DNA of 50,142 nucleotides from Clostridiales bacterium. Its GTDB lineage: Bacteria; Bacillota; Clostridia; DUOD01. Under the pieces are notes generated by a model. The model saw only the letters and a list, made by a program, of their open reading frames with translations, searched no databases and was not told where the DNA came from. Where the stretch lies: NCBI GenBank assembly GCA_012838995.1, contig DUOD01000026.1, forward strand, positions 1 through 50,142. Reading direction: 5' to 3'. The position numbers and the translations under genes were made by a program. Shown one piece after another: positions 30,088-38,264 of this stretch. How positions within the stretch are numbered: the stretch's first letter is position 1; the number at the start of each line of letters is the position of its first letter.

Positions 30088-31116
30088 ATGAAATGGTTGA
30101 TAAATGTTGTGTTGGTCATGGTAATTATGATTATAATCTTCCCAATGGTTATCATAAGAAGTTGTGGTGTTCCCGTTGAGGATGAGGTGTTGTCAAACAA
30201 GCCCGTGGAGCGTTTCCAAGCAGAGGATGAGCAGCGGGACTTTGAGGTTGACCTGTACATAAAATCACAAAATCGCCTGCAAAGGCTTCCCCTGGAGGAG
30301 TACGTAATCGGCGTGGTTGCAGCCGAGATGCCGGCGGCCTTTGAGATGGAGGCGCTCAAGGCCCAGGCCGTGGTGGCTAGGACCTATGTGGTCAACAGAC
30401 TGCTGCGGTTGGATAAGACAGGCTGTTCAGAGTATCCGTCGGCCCATGTCTGCGACCAGTCCGACCACTGCCAGGGCTGGATAGACCAAAGGGCCATGGA
30501 GGATAAGTGGGGCAAAATCAATTATTACAAGTATATCAGAAAGATTAGCGCTGCCGTGGAAAAAACCGGAGGTCAAATAATTGTATACGACAATTCTCCC
30601 ATCGAAGCGGTGTTTCATTCAACCAGCGGCGGTAAAACCGAGAATTCGGAAGATGTGTGGAACAAGGCATTGCCTTACTTGAGAAGCGTGGTAAGCGACG
30701 GCGAGGAAAAGGCCCCCAAGTTTACCGACACAAAAACCTTCAGCGTTTCAGATTTTATTTCCATTTTAGAGCGGAGGTTCCCCTCGATAAAGGTCGACGG
30801 CAAAAATTTAAAAGACAGCATAAGATTGGGGGAGATAACCGAAGGCGGTAGGGTGAAGGACTTAACAATCGGCGATGTTACGCTGACGGGAAATGAGTTT
30901 AGGCAACTGTACGATTTAAATTCCGCAAATTTTAAGATTAAAGTGACCGGCAATCAGGTTGTAATAACCACCATAGGCTACGGTCATGGCGTAGGCATGA
31001 GCCAGTACGGCGCCAACGGCATGGCGGAGAAGGGCAGCTCCTACCGGGAAATATTGCGGCATTATTATAAGGATACCGACATAATACACCTAAATGAATT
31101 GTACTCTGCCCGGTGA
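30088..31116 (+). CDS. spoIID: Stage II sporulation protein D
   Basis: Lytic transglycosylase of the DMP complex (SpoIID, M, P) that thins septal peptidoglycan and drives engulfment. 342 residues: one N-terminal membrane anchor (about 5-25) and the SpoIID domain with the catalytic glutamate in EEYVIGVVAAEMPA, the HSTSGGKTENSEDVW stretch and the C-terminal GYGHGVGMSQYGANGMA. ATG at 30088 follows AAAGGAGGGGGG. A strong hairpin separates it from spoIIQ. Confidence 0.96.
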   Translation: MKWLINVVLVMVIMIIIFPMVIIRSCGVPVEDEVLSNKPVERFQAEDEQRDFEVDLYIKSQNRLQRLPLEEYVIGVVAAEMPAAFEMEALKAQAVVARTYVVNRLLRLDKTGCSEYPSAHVCDQSDHCQGWIDQRAMEDKWGKINYYKYIRKISAAVEKTGGQIIVYDNSPIEAVFHSTSGGKTENSEDVWNKALPYLRSVVSDGEEKAPKFTDTKTFSVSDFISILERRFPSIKVDGKNLKDSIRLGEITEGGRVKDLTIGDVTLTGNEFRQLYDLNSANFKIKVTGNQVVITTIGYGHGVGMSQYGANGMAEKGSSYREILRHYYKDTDIIHLNELYSAR

Positions 31117-31149
31117 CGGGTCTGTTGGGTGACGGAATAAAATACGATA

Positions 31150-31192
31150 AATAGAAAAAAATACAGCTACGGCTGTATTTTTTTCTATTTTA
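31150..31192. terminator. Long perfect hairpin between spoIID and spoIIQ (bidirectional terminator form)
   Basis: Perfect 18-bp stem AATAGAAAAAAATACAGC with GCTGTATTTTTTTCTATT closed by a C(UACG)G tetraloop (31150-31189). The T-rich arm gives terminator behaviour; it is symmetric enough to work on both strands. Confidence 0.85.
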
Positions 31193-31224
31193 TGGACAAA
31201 ATTATATTCAAGGAGGTGTATAGG

Positions 31225-32115
31225 ATGGGTTCGAAAAGGTTTAGAAATAAACTCAAGGAAACCTTTAGCAGGAAAAGGATTATAAAATTTTTGGACAAAC
31301 AGGGCTTTTATATAGTTTTATTTATTTGTATTTGTATAATAAGCGTCACCACCTTTTGGGCATCCAGGGGCAACCTGGGGGATTTGCCTAAACAGCTCGG
31401 CCTGGGACAGCAGTCCGAGGACCATCAATTATCCGACGAGTTTCCCGACGAGCTGCCGGAGGATATAGAAATCGAAGTCCAGGACGTGATAACCAGTGAT
31501 GAGGGTGAGGTAGAGCAAGATATAGGTGGGCAGAAGCAGGAGGAGCAGCAGGCAGAAAAGCAGCAGGCGGAAGAGCGGCAAGAGGATAAACGGCACAAAG
31601 AGGCATATGCCCAGCCCTCTTCCAAGGTGGCTATGGCCGCCCAGGGAAAGACTGTCAAGCAGGAAGAAGTACAACAGCAACAGCAGCTTAAGCTTGAACC
31701 GGCTTCCCTGGTGATGCCGGTGGCCGGCCGGGTTATCAAAGAGTTTGCCATGGACAAGCTGATTTACTGTAATACCCTGGAACAGTGGACAACCCACCCC
31801 GGGATTGACATTAAAGCGGAACAGGGAGCCCAGGTTAAGGCGGCGGCCGACGGCAGGGTGGCAGAGGTGGGCGAGGACGGTAAGCTGGGCATCTACATAT
31901 TAATCGACCATGGCGGAGGAGTAAGAACAAGGTACGCCAACCTATCCACCAAAAACATGGTAAGCAAGGGCGAAGAGGTTAAAAAGAATCAGATAATAAG
32001 CGGGGTGGGAAAGACGGCAAACTTCGAAATAAGCGATGCGCCCCACTTGCATTTTGAACTGATTCATAACGATGTACCCATAGATCCCACCCCCTATCTT
32101 GCCGGCTTAAATTAA
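31225..32115 (+). CDS. spoIIQ: M23/LytM peptidase family protein, SpoIIQ
   Basis: Forespore membrane protein that pairs with SpoIIIAH across the intermembrane space during engulfment. About 296 residues: membrane helix (about 27-47), a Gln/Glu-rich low-complexity linker (about 95-155) and a LytM domain (about 180-290). Unlike B. subtilis SpoIIQ, the zinc ligands look intact: THPGIDI and HLHFE. ATG at 31225 follows AAGGAGGTG; an upstream in-frame ATG at 31192 lies in the preceding hairpin. Placement after spoIID supports the identity. Confidence 0.87.
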   Translation: MGSKRFRNKLKETFSRKRIIKFLDKQGFYIVLFICICIISVTTFWASRGNLGDLPKQLGLGQQSEDHQLSDEFPDELPEDIEIEVQDVITSDEGEVEQDIGGQKQEEQQAEKQQAEERQEDKRHKEAYAQPSSKVAMAAQGKTVKQEEVQQQQQLKLEPASLVMPVAGRVIKEFAMDKLIYCNTLEQWTTHPGIDIKAEQGAQVKAAADGRVAEVGEDGKLGIYILIDHGGGVRTRYANLSTKNMVSKGEEVKKNQIISGVGKTANFEISDAPHLHFELIHNDVPIDPTPYLAGLN

Positions 32116-32165
32116 ACATACCAAATCAATCACCCTTTTAAATTAATAATTTAGGCCGGAGACAT

Positions 32166-32212
32166 AAAAGCCTTTAAAGGAACCTTTGGTTCCTTTAAAG
32201 GCTTTTTTATGA
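32166..32212 (+). terminator. Terminator of spoIIQ
   Basis: Perfect 19-bp stem: AAAAGCCTTTAAAGGAACC (32166-32184) with its complement (32188-32206), 3-nt loop, then T run. Confidence 0.95.
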
Positions 32213-32293
32213 TATTTTACCGCCTCCTCTTCTATATGTCATAAATGCTGCATATTAATGTAAAAAAGGCATAAAAAGAGGAGGTTACTCACA

Positions 32294-32548
32294 TTGAAAG
32301 ACTATATTGAAGAAAGAGCCGTAGATATAGGGAAGTATATCATACAAACCAAGGCGACGGTAAGAGAAGCCGCCAAGGTTTTTAAGGTAAGTAAGAGTAC
32401 GGTTCACAAAGATGTAGCTGAGCGACTTCCAAAGATAAACCCGGTTATTTATAGAGAGGTGAAGAAAATCCTGGAAAAAAACAAGGCAGAGCGCCATATT
32501 AGGGGCGGAAAGGCAACAAAAATGAAATATAAGATGAGAAATTTGTAA
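32294..32548 (+). CDS. spoIIID: Sporulation transcription factor SpoIIID
   Basis: DNA-binding regulator of the mother cell that tunes the sigma-E regulon and leads to sigma-K. 84 residues with the helix-turn-helix TVREAAKVFKVSKSTVHKD (about 22-40) and a basic C-terminal tail used for minor-groove contacts. Start is a TTG at 32294 after GAGGAGG. It precedes mbl as in B. subtilis. Confidence 0.96.
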   Translation: MKDYIEERAVDIGKYIIQTKATVREAAKVFKVSKSTVHKDVAERLPKINPVIYREVKKILEKNKAERHIRGGKATKMKYKMRNL

Positions 32549-32659
32549 TTTAGTGCAAAACGACCATAGAAAAAAAAGGATTTTTTAAAAACATAGAGAA
32601 TATTACCATAACGATTTAAAGTTTGTGAGAAAGATTCTAAAGAAAAGGGGTATAGAGTT

Positions 32660-33700
32660 TTGTTTGGAACTCGGGATATAGCAATTGATCTGGGCACTTC
32701 CAGTGTGTTGGTATACGTCAAAGGAAAGGGTATAGTGCTTAAGGAACCTTCGGTGGTAGCCATAGACAGAAGTACCGGCAAAATGCTTGCAGTGGGCGAG
32801 GAAGCCAGGAAAATGCTGGGCAGGACTCCGGGCGGCATAACGGCAATCAGACCCCTGAGGGAAGGCGTCATTTCCGATTATCACATAACGGCGAGGATGC
32901 TGCAGTATTTCATTAAAAAGGTATGCGGTGCCAGGAGCATTTTCAAGCCCAGGATAATTGTTTGTGTGCCCAGCGGCGTTACGGAAGTGGAGAAAAGGGC
33001 GGTACTGGATGCCACTTACCAAGCGGGCTCCAAGGTTACATATTTGATAGAAGAACCCATAGCCGCGGCTATAGGCGCGGGTTTGGACATATCATTACCC
33101 TACGGCTGTATGGTGGTGGACATAGGAGGCGGAACCACCGATATAGCCGTCATATCCCTAGGCGGTGCGGTTATAAGCGATTCCATAAAGGTTGCGGGGG
33201 ACAAATTCGACGAGGCCATTATCAAATATATGAGGAAGAAACATAATATGTTGATTGGCGAAACAACGGCGGAAAATCTTAAGATAAACGTGGGTACGGC
33301 TTTCCCCAGCCCCCATAAAAAATCCATGACCATATGCGGTAGGAACTTGGTATCCGGTCTACCCAAGACGGTGGAAATAACCTCCGACGAAATGGTAGAG
33401 GTACTGGAAGAACCCATTGAAACCATAATAGAAGCCGTACATTCGGTACTGGAGAAGACCCCGCCGGAGTTGGCGGCCGATATAAGTCAGCAGGGCATGG
33501 TGATGACGGGGGGCGGCTCCTTGCTGGAGGGATTGGATAAATTATTTAGAAAAAGAATGGGCATACCCGTTGTGGTGGCCGAGGATGCCATATCCTGTGT
33601 GGTAAGGGGTACGGGCAAGGCATTGGAAAATATTGATGTGTATATCGACAACGGACCCATATTCAGAAGTACCAGGAATAATTATTACGAAAGCTATTAA
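32660..33700 (+). CDS. mbl: Rod-shape-determining actin homolog Mbl (MreB family)
   Basis: Bacterial actin that guides lateral wall synthesis. 346 residues with the phosphate-1 loop DIAIDLGTSSV, the phosphate-2 motif MVVDIGGGTTDIAV near 150 and the adenosine motif MTGGGSLLEGL near 285. The TTG start at 32660 follows AAAAGGGG. The spoIIID-mbl-flhO-flhP order of B. subtilis identifies it as the Mbl branch rather than MreB of the mreBCD operon. A hairpin that overlaps the next promoter ends it. Confidence 0.93.
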   Translation: MFGTRDIAIDLGTSSVLVYVKGKGIVLKEPSVVAIDRSTGKMLAVGEEARKMLGRTPGGITAIRPLREGVISDYHITARMLQYFIKKVCGARSIFKPRIIVCVPSGVTEVEKRAVLDATYQAGSKVTYLIEEPIAAAIGAGLDISLPYGCMVVDIGGGTTDIAVISLGGAVISDSIKVAGDKFDEAIIKYMRKKHNMLIGETTAENLKINVGTAFPSPHKKSMTICGRNLVSGLPKTVEITSDEMVEVLEEPIETIIEAVHSVLEKTPPELAADISQQGMVMTGGGSLLEGLDKLFRKRMGIPVVVAEDAISCVVRGTGKALENIDVYIDNGPIFRSTRNNYYESY

Positions 33701-33704
33701 AATT

Positions 33705-33737
33705 TTTAGCCCCATTTTATAAAGGGGCTAAAGTTTA
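33705..33737 (+). terminator. Terminator-like hairpin after mbl
   Basis: TTTAGCCCC (33705-33713) pairs with GGGGCTAAA (33724-33732); a weak T run follows. The 3' arm contains the TAAA of the next promoter. Confidence 0.65.
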
Positions 33738-33756
33738 TTATAATAACTGCCGATTT
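33729..33756 (+). promoter_or_regulatory. Sigma-D (sigma-28) flagellar promoter of flhO-flhP
   Basis: TAAAGTTT (33729-33736), 12 nt, GCCGATTT (33749-33756): near-perfect match to the sigma-28 consensus TAAA-N15/16-GCCGATAA, 39 nt before the flhO start. Confidence 0.8.
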
Positions 33757-33794
33757 ATATACAAAGGATAATTCGTTTTAAAGGGGAGTTTGTA

Positions 33795-34556
33795 TTGATA
33801 AGGGGTTTATATACAGCAGCCAGCGGTATGATTACCCAGAGCAAGAGGATGGACGTGATATCCAATAATATTGCCAACAGCAATACCACCGGGTTCAAAA
33901 AGGATTTATTCGTTTCCACCGTCTCCCCTAATGTACCCATTGTCAGCAGAGGCGGTGGCAAAGGGTATAAAGATGTTCCCCGGTTTAATACGGTAGGTCC
34001 TTTAAATTACATAACCCATGTGGATGAAATACATACGGTATTTACCCAGGGGTCCCTTGAAGAAACCCAGCGGACTACCGATTTTGCTATCAGGGGTCAG
34101 GGTTTCTTTGTGGTAAATACCCCGGAAGGATTGCGGTATACGCGGGACGGGGCCTTCGTCGTTGACGGCAACGGATTTTTGGTGGACACAAAAGGCAACT
34201 ACGTCATGGGCGAGAACGGACCCATACAACTTGCCTCCGACGATTTTACCGTAACCTCGGGCGGGTTTGTATATCAAAATGATATATTGGTGGACAGGCT
34301 AAACCTGGTGGATTTTGAGAATCCGGACAGCCTAAGGAAAATCGGGGATAATTTATATATTGCCACCGATCAATCGGTAGCGGCGGCGTTCCAAGGCGAG
34401 GTAATACAAGGCTACCTGGAGACGTCCAACGTGTCCGCTTTAAGCGAAATAGTGGACATGATCACCGCTACCAGGGCATACGAATCCAACCAGCGGGTGG
34501 TTAGTATGCTGGACAATACTTTGGACAAGGCTGTCAACGATATCGCCAGGTTCTAA
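33795..34556 (+). CDS. flhO: Flagellar basal-body rod protein FlhO
   Basis: Distal or proximal rod component of the flagellum, 253 residues, exported through the flagellar type III apparatus. N-terminal rod signature (GLYTAASGMITQSKRMDVISNNIAN-type; residues 3-28) with ANSNTTGFKKD, and the C-terminal heptad region SALSEIVDMITATRAYESNQRVV that packs with it. TTG start at 33795 after AGGGGAG. First gene of a sigma-D unit with flhP and the rod-binding gene; sits after mbl as in B. subtilis. Confidence 0.93.
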   Translation: MIRGLYTAASGMITQSKRMDVISNNIANSNTTGFKKDLFVSTVSPNVPIVSRGGGKGYKDVPRFNTVGPLNYITHVDEIHTVFTQGSLEETQRTTDFAIRGQGFFVVNTPEGLRYTRDGAFVVDGNGFLVDTKGNYVMGENGPIQLASDDFTVTSGGFVYQNDILVDRLNLVDFENPDSLRKIGDNLYIATDQSVAAAFQGEVIQGYLETSNVSALSEIVDMITATRAYESNQRVVSMLDNTLDKAVNDIARF

Positions 34557-34573
34557 GGAAGGGTGGATACTTT

Positions 34574-35347
34574 ATGATAAGGGCTTTATACACGGCCAGT
34601 TCGGGTATGGCCGCTCAACAAAGCAATATGGACGTTATATCCAATAACATAGCCAATGTCAATACCAACGGTTATAAAAAGGTGAGGGCCGGGTTTAAGG
34701 ATATGTTATATCACCAGGTTAACAGGCCCGACCCCGGTGTGCCCGTTAACCTACAGGTGGGCAGCGGTGTTTTGATGGATTCCACTTTAAGGTCCTTTGA
34801 GATGGGCAACATTGAGCATACCGGTCAGCCCCTGGACCTGGCCATCGACGGTGACGGGTTTTTCGTGGTGGCCAATGAGGCGGGGGAGATACAGTATACC
34901 CGGGACGGCAGCTTTAGGGTATCGGTGGATCAGCAGCAAAACAGGTGGCTGGTTACCTCCGACGGTTGTTATGTATTAAACGCCCAACTGCAGCCCATCC
35001 TATTGTACGGAGATGCCCAGGACATAAGGGTGGACAGCCTGGGAAATATCTTTTATAACGACGGACAAAACGATATATTCGTAGATTCCTTGGCCTTGGT
35101 AAGGTTCCCAAACCCCAACGGTTTAGAGGCGGTGGGCAGTAATAACTATGTACAAACCGAGGCGTCGGGCGCGCCTACTGTGGACGGTGTAGGCGATGTT
35201 TGGCAGTATTATTTGGAACGTTCCAATGTACAGGTATTCGAAGAAATGACCAAGCTCATTCAAGCCCAAAGGGTTTATCAATTAAATTCCAGGACATTGC
35301 AGGCGGCCGATGAGATGGTGGCCTTGGCTAATAATCTAAGGCGGTAG
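34574..35347 (+). CDS. flhP: Flagellar basal-body rod protein FlhP (FlgG-like)
   Basis: 257 residues, paralog of FlhO and next in the operon. N-terminal ALYTASSGMAAQQSNMDVI and ANVNTNGYKK mark the rod family; the C-terminal ERSNVQVFEEMTKLIQAQRVYQ helix completes the coiled-coil D0 domain. Together with FlhO it forms the distal rod in Bacillus. ATG at 34574 with GGAAGGGTGG upstream, 17 nt after flhO. Confidence 0.93.
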   Translation: MIRALYTASSGMAAQQSNMDVISNNIANVNTNGYKKVRAGFKDMLYHQVNRPDPGVPVNLQVGSGVLMDSTLRSFEMGNIEHTGQPLDLAIDGDGFFVVANEAGEIQYTRDGSFRVSVDQQQNRWLVTSDGCYVLNAQLQPILLYGDAQDIRVDSLGNIFYNDGQNDIFVDSLALVRFPNPNGLEAVGSNNYVQTEASGAPTVDGVGDVWQYYLERSNVQVFEEMTKLIQAQRVYQLNSRTLQAADEMVALANNLRR

Positions 35348-35358
35348 GGGGTGTGACA

Positions 35359-35703
35359 TTGCGGATAGAAAATGACTTAACAACGGGTTTAACGTCTACA
35401 GGCAAACCCGAAAAGAACAATACCGCCAAAGAAAGGACCTTTGACTCCCTACTTATGAAACAATTAGACCGAAAAGAGGATAAGAAGCTCATGGACTCCT
35501 GCCGGTTGATGGAAAAGTTTTTTCTAAGCACCCTTATGGAAGACTGGGGATTGTTTTCAGTAGGCGGCCTTTTCGGCCAAAGCGGTTTAATAGGACAAGT
35601 TTACGGAGATGTATATAGGGACGAAATAACAAGCCGGATTACCGAGGGAAGGGGTATAGGATTAGCCCGGCAGTTGTATCAACAATTAAGCGTTAAAAAA
35701 TAA
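35359..35703 (+). CDS. Rod-binding protein (FlgJ N-terminal domain family)
   Basis: About 114 residues. The CRLMEKFFLSTLMEDWG stretch and the C-terminal EITSRITEGRGIGLARQLYQQL helix fit the FlgJ N-domain / rod-binding family, which caps the growing rod. There is no muramidase domain, as in most Firmicutes. The TTG at 35359 has better spacing to AGGGGG than the GTG at 35353. It ends inside the arm of a terminator. Confidence 0.8.
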   Translation: MRIENDLTTGLTSTGKPEKNNTAKERTFDSLLMKQLDRKEDKKLMDSCRLMEKFFLSTLMEDWGLFSVGGLFGQSGLIGQVYGDVYRDEITSRITEGRGIGLARQLYQQLSVKK

Positions 35704-35734
35704 GTGGATGGTCGGTCCAGCCACTTATTTTTTT
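35695..35734. terminator. Terminator of the flhO-flhP unit
   Basis: AAAAAATAAGTGG (35695-35707) pairs with CCACTTATTTTTT (35721-35733), plus inner TGG/CCA. The stop codon of the rod-binding gene lies in the 5' arm. Works as a terminator on both strands. Confidence 0.85.
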
Positions 35735-35828
35735 ACCCAATCCCAAGTTGGGTATGGAAAAAACGGCGTTGAATATATAAAATTTTCTTATAACCCATAT
35801 TTGATAATTGGTTTTAAGGAGGGCAGCT

Positions 35829-37616
35829 ATGGATTTTACAGGGGAAGACATGGCTAACAAATTAAAGGATAACGACAACTCCTTTCATGTGGAAGGGGTT
35901 AACGGGACCAATCTGAAAAAACAAGTAGAGGAGCGGTGCCGGCGTGCCCAGGCTGACAATACTTCCTTTGCCCTTATGATTCTAAATATAAATAAGGTGG
36001 AACGTGTAAAGGATATACTAAACCATCCTCTGGCCGATGAACTGATAATCAAAATAGACCAAAGACTGAGGGATTATTTGGGCAACGGAAAAATTATTTG
36101 GTGTTTAGGCTGTAAATTTGTCGCAATTCTGTCGGGATTGGGTACCGTAAAAAAATACGACGAAGTGGCTAAAGATATCGTTGCCCTGTTTTCCAGACCC
36201 TTTAGGGTTGGTGCGTACGAGTTGTACGTTACTGTAAATATGGGTATAAGCGTCTATCCCGAAGACGGGCGGGACGGCGATACGCTGCTTGAGCGCGCCA
36301 ACTTGGCACTCCTTTGTGCCAAGGACGCAGACAACAACAAATACAGTTTTTATTCCTATGCCATGGATTTTGACGGTTACAAGCAGCTTACGCTCCTAAA
36401 GGACATAAAGGACGCCATTGGACAGGACCAGATGGAATTATGTTTTCAGCCTATCGTTAACCTCAAAAACCTTGAGCTTTTGTCGGCCGAGGCGGTGGTG
36501 TGTTGGGAGCATCCCAGCCTGGGGATGATGATGCCCTACGAGTTTATGCCTTTAGCCGAAAAGACGGGGGTTGTAAAGGTGCTGTTTAACTGGATGTTGG
36601 AGCAAGTGTGCCGTGCATATAAGGGATGGCAGGGCAAAGGATTACCCCCCATTAAGGTTTCCATTGGTTATTCCAACATGAATTTTCTGGAGCAGGGTTT
36701 TATACAAAACATAAAAAACGTTGCCGATATGGTGGGGCTAAAGCCCGACTTTCTTATAATTGAAATAACGGAGGATATCTTGATCCACTATCCCGAAACC
36801 GCGGTTTTCCGTATAAAAAACCTACATGCTTTGGGTATACAGGTGGCCGTTAAGGGTTTTGGAGCAGGAATTTCATCCCTGGCCTATTTAAACTCCTTTG
36901 CTATAGATTTTTTGAAGCTGGACCCTTTGTTTATCAGGAATATAAGTTCAGACAATACCGGTTTGGTAATTGCCCAGCATACCATCAACCTGGCCCGGGA
37001 TTTAAGGGTTAAACTGGTGGCCGAGGGGATAGAGTCATGGAATCAGTTATCCCACCTACGAAAACTTAATTGTTATGCGGGGCAGGGGGAGCTATACGGC
37101 GAGCCGTTGAACAAAAAATCCTTTAGGAAAGTACTGGCCAGGAAAAGGTGCAAACCCGTACGGATAAATGATTCCAAGGTGGAAGAAAGACAAAGGCGGC
37201 AGTATTTCAGAATCAGGTTTATTCAGTTACTTGAAGCCGATATGACGGCATTACGAAACCACGAAAAGGCAGCCGATATTGGAAACACAAAGGTGGTAAT
37301 AAGGGATATTGGACTGGGTGGACTGCGGTTTAACTCTGATATAAAAATCCCCATTAAAAGGGATTTAATACTGCAGTTTAAAACCGAACTTTTGGGGCAA
37401 AATATTACGTTGTACGGCCGCCCGGTATGGTGGGAAGAGATGTCCAAGGGAATATATGAGTACGGTTTGGAGTTTACCATTGACGAAAACGAGAGAACGG
37501 CTCTGGCAAAGCTGTTAAACCAGGTTCAAATCAGGATGAGAAACAATATTAACTTTGCCGATGGACGGTTTATATCCATATCTCCTGAGCGGTATTTCGA
37601 AATTCGCAGATCATAA
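35829..37616 (+). CDS. Degenerate GGDEF-EAL protein with C-terminal PilZ domain
   Basis: 595 residues in three parts. A GGDEF-type domain (about 30-185) has CLGCKF where GGDEF should be, so no cyclase activity is expected. An EAL domain (about 195-440) keeps the first Glu (SAEAVVCW), the ITED glutamate, LKLD and AEGIES, but the metal-binding DDFGTG is KGFGAG and the Asn of the VNxS motif is Gly, so hydrolysis is unlikely. A PilZ domain (about 460-580) has RQYFR and DIGLGG, near the c-di-GMP-binding RxxxR and D/NxSxxG. Best read as a c-di-GMP-binding effector. ATG at 35829 follows AAGGAGGG. Next to flagellar genes. Confidence 0.85.
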   Translation: MDFTGEDMANKLKDNDNSFHVEGVNGTNLKKQVEERCRRAQADNTSFALMILNINKVERVKDILNHPLADELIIKIDQRLRDYLGNGKIIWCLGCKFVAILSGLGTVKKYDEVAKDIVALFSRPFRVGAYELYVTVNMGISVYPEDGRDGDTLLERANLALLCAKDADNNKYSFYSYAMDFDGYKQLTLLKDIKDAIGQDQMELCFQPIVNLKNLELLSAEAVVCWEHPSLGMMMPYEFMPLAEKTGVVKVLFNWMLEQVCRAYKGWQGKGLPPIKVSIGYSNMNFLEQGFIQNIKNVADMVGLKPDFLIIEITEDILIHYPETAVFRIKNLHALGIQVAVKGFGAGISSLAYLNSFAIDFLKLDPLFIRNISSDNTGLVIAQHTINLARDLRVKLVAEGIESWNQLSHLRKLNCYAGQGELYGEPLNKKSFRKVLARKRCKPVRINDSKVEERQRRQYFRIRFIQLLEADMTALRNHEKAADIGNTKVVIRDIGLGGLRFNSDIKIPIKRDLILQFKTELLGQNITLYGRPVWWEEMSKGIYEYGLEFTIDENERTALAKLLNQVQIRMRNNINFADGRFISISPERYFEIRRS

Positions 37617-37699
37617 TAAACGCATAATTCTTTAAAAGACGTTAAAAATATTGACCGACTGAACAACACATACCAAACAATAAATATAGGAGGCAGTAT

Positions 37700-38131
37700 A
37701 TGAATATAAATGAAATAATGGAGATTATTCCCCATCGCTACCCCTTTTTACTGGTTGATGCCATAAATGAGCTGGAGCCGGGTAAAAGGGCGGTGGGTAT
37801 AAAAAACGTTACCGTTAACGAGCCCTTCTTCCAGGGGCACTTCCCCGGACGGCCCATCATGCCCGGGGTGTTGATCGTGGAAGCCCTTGCCCAGGTGGGG
37901 GCGGTAGCCGTGCTTTCTCTGCCGGACAACGCCGGTAAGCTGGCTCTGTTTACGGGTATAGACAATTTCCGGTTTAGGGAACAGGTGGTTCCCGGCCACA
38001 CCCTTCGGCTGGAGGCCGAGATGATAAAGATGAAAGGCCCCATGGGCAAGGCCAGGGCTGTCGCCACGGTGGACGGTCGAACGGCTGCCGAAGGTACTAT
38101 AATATTTGCCCTGGTCGATCAAAAGGAATAG
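37700..38131 (+). CDS. fabZ: 3-hydroxyacyl-[acyl-carrier-protein] dehydratase FabZ
   Basis: Dehydrates 3-hydroxyacyl-ACP in type II fatty acid synthesis. 143 residues, single hotdog domain, with catalytic His47 and Glu61 in [20 protein letters not shown] and the [10 protein letters not shown] start. ATG at 37700 follows AGGAGGC. No other fab gene is near; the position after flhP is the same as in B. subtilis (ywpB), so this copy marks the end of the conserved block. Confidence 0.96.
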   Translation: MNINEIMEIIPHRYPFLLVDAINELEPGKRAVGIKNVTVNEPFFQGHFPGRPIMPGVLIVEALAQVGAVAVLSLPDNAGKLALFTGIDNFRFREQVVPGHTLRLEAEMIKMKGPMGKARAVATVDGRTAAEGTIIFALVDQKE

Positions 38132-38195
38132 GCGCTGCAAAATAAAAATTTGTAAGGGTTAAGCCTTCCGGTATCCCAAAAGTATAGAATTAGTC

Positions 38196-38264
38196 TTTAT
38201 TATACATAATAACCTGTATAGCCTTAAAAAAATAATAGGCCGGAGGTTATTTATGTATAATAAA
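38196..38264 (+). promoter_or_regulatory. Long inverted repeat covering the ribosome binding site and start of the next gene
   Basis: TTTATTATACATAATAACC (38196-38214) is complementary to 38245-38264 except for one bulged A. The 3' arm contains the end of GGAGG and the ATG at 38253. Inner GCC/GGC pairing extends the fold. Could block translation or be a protein-binding palindrome. Confidence 0.6.
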
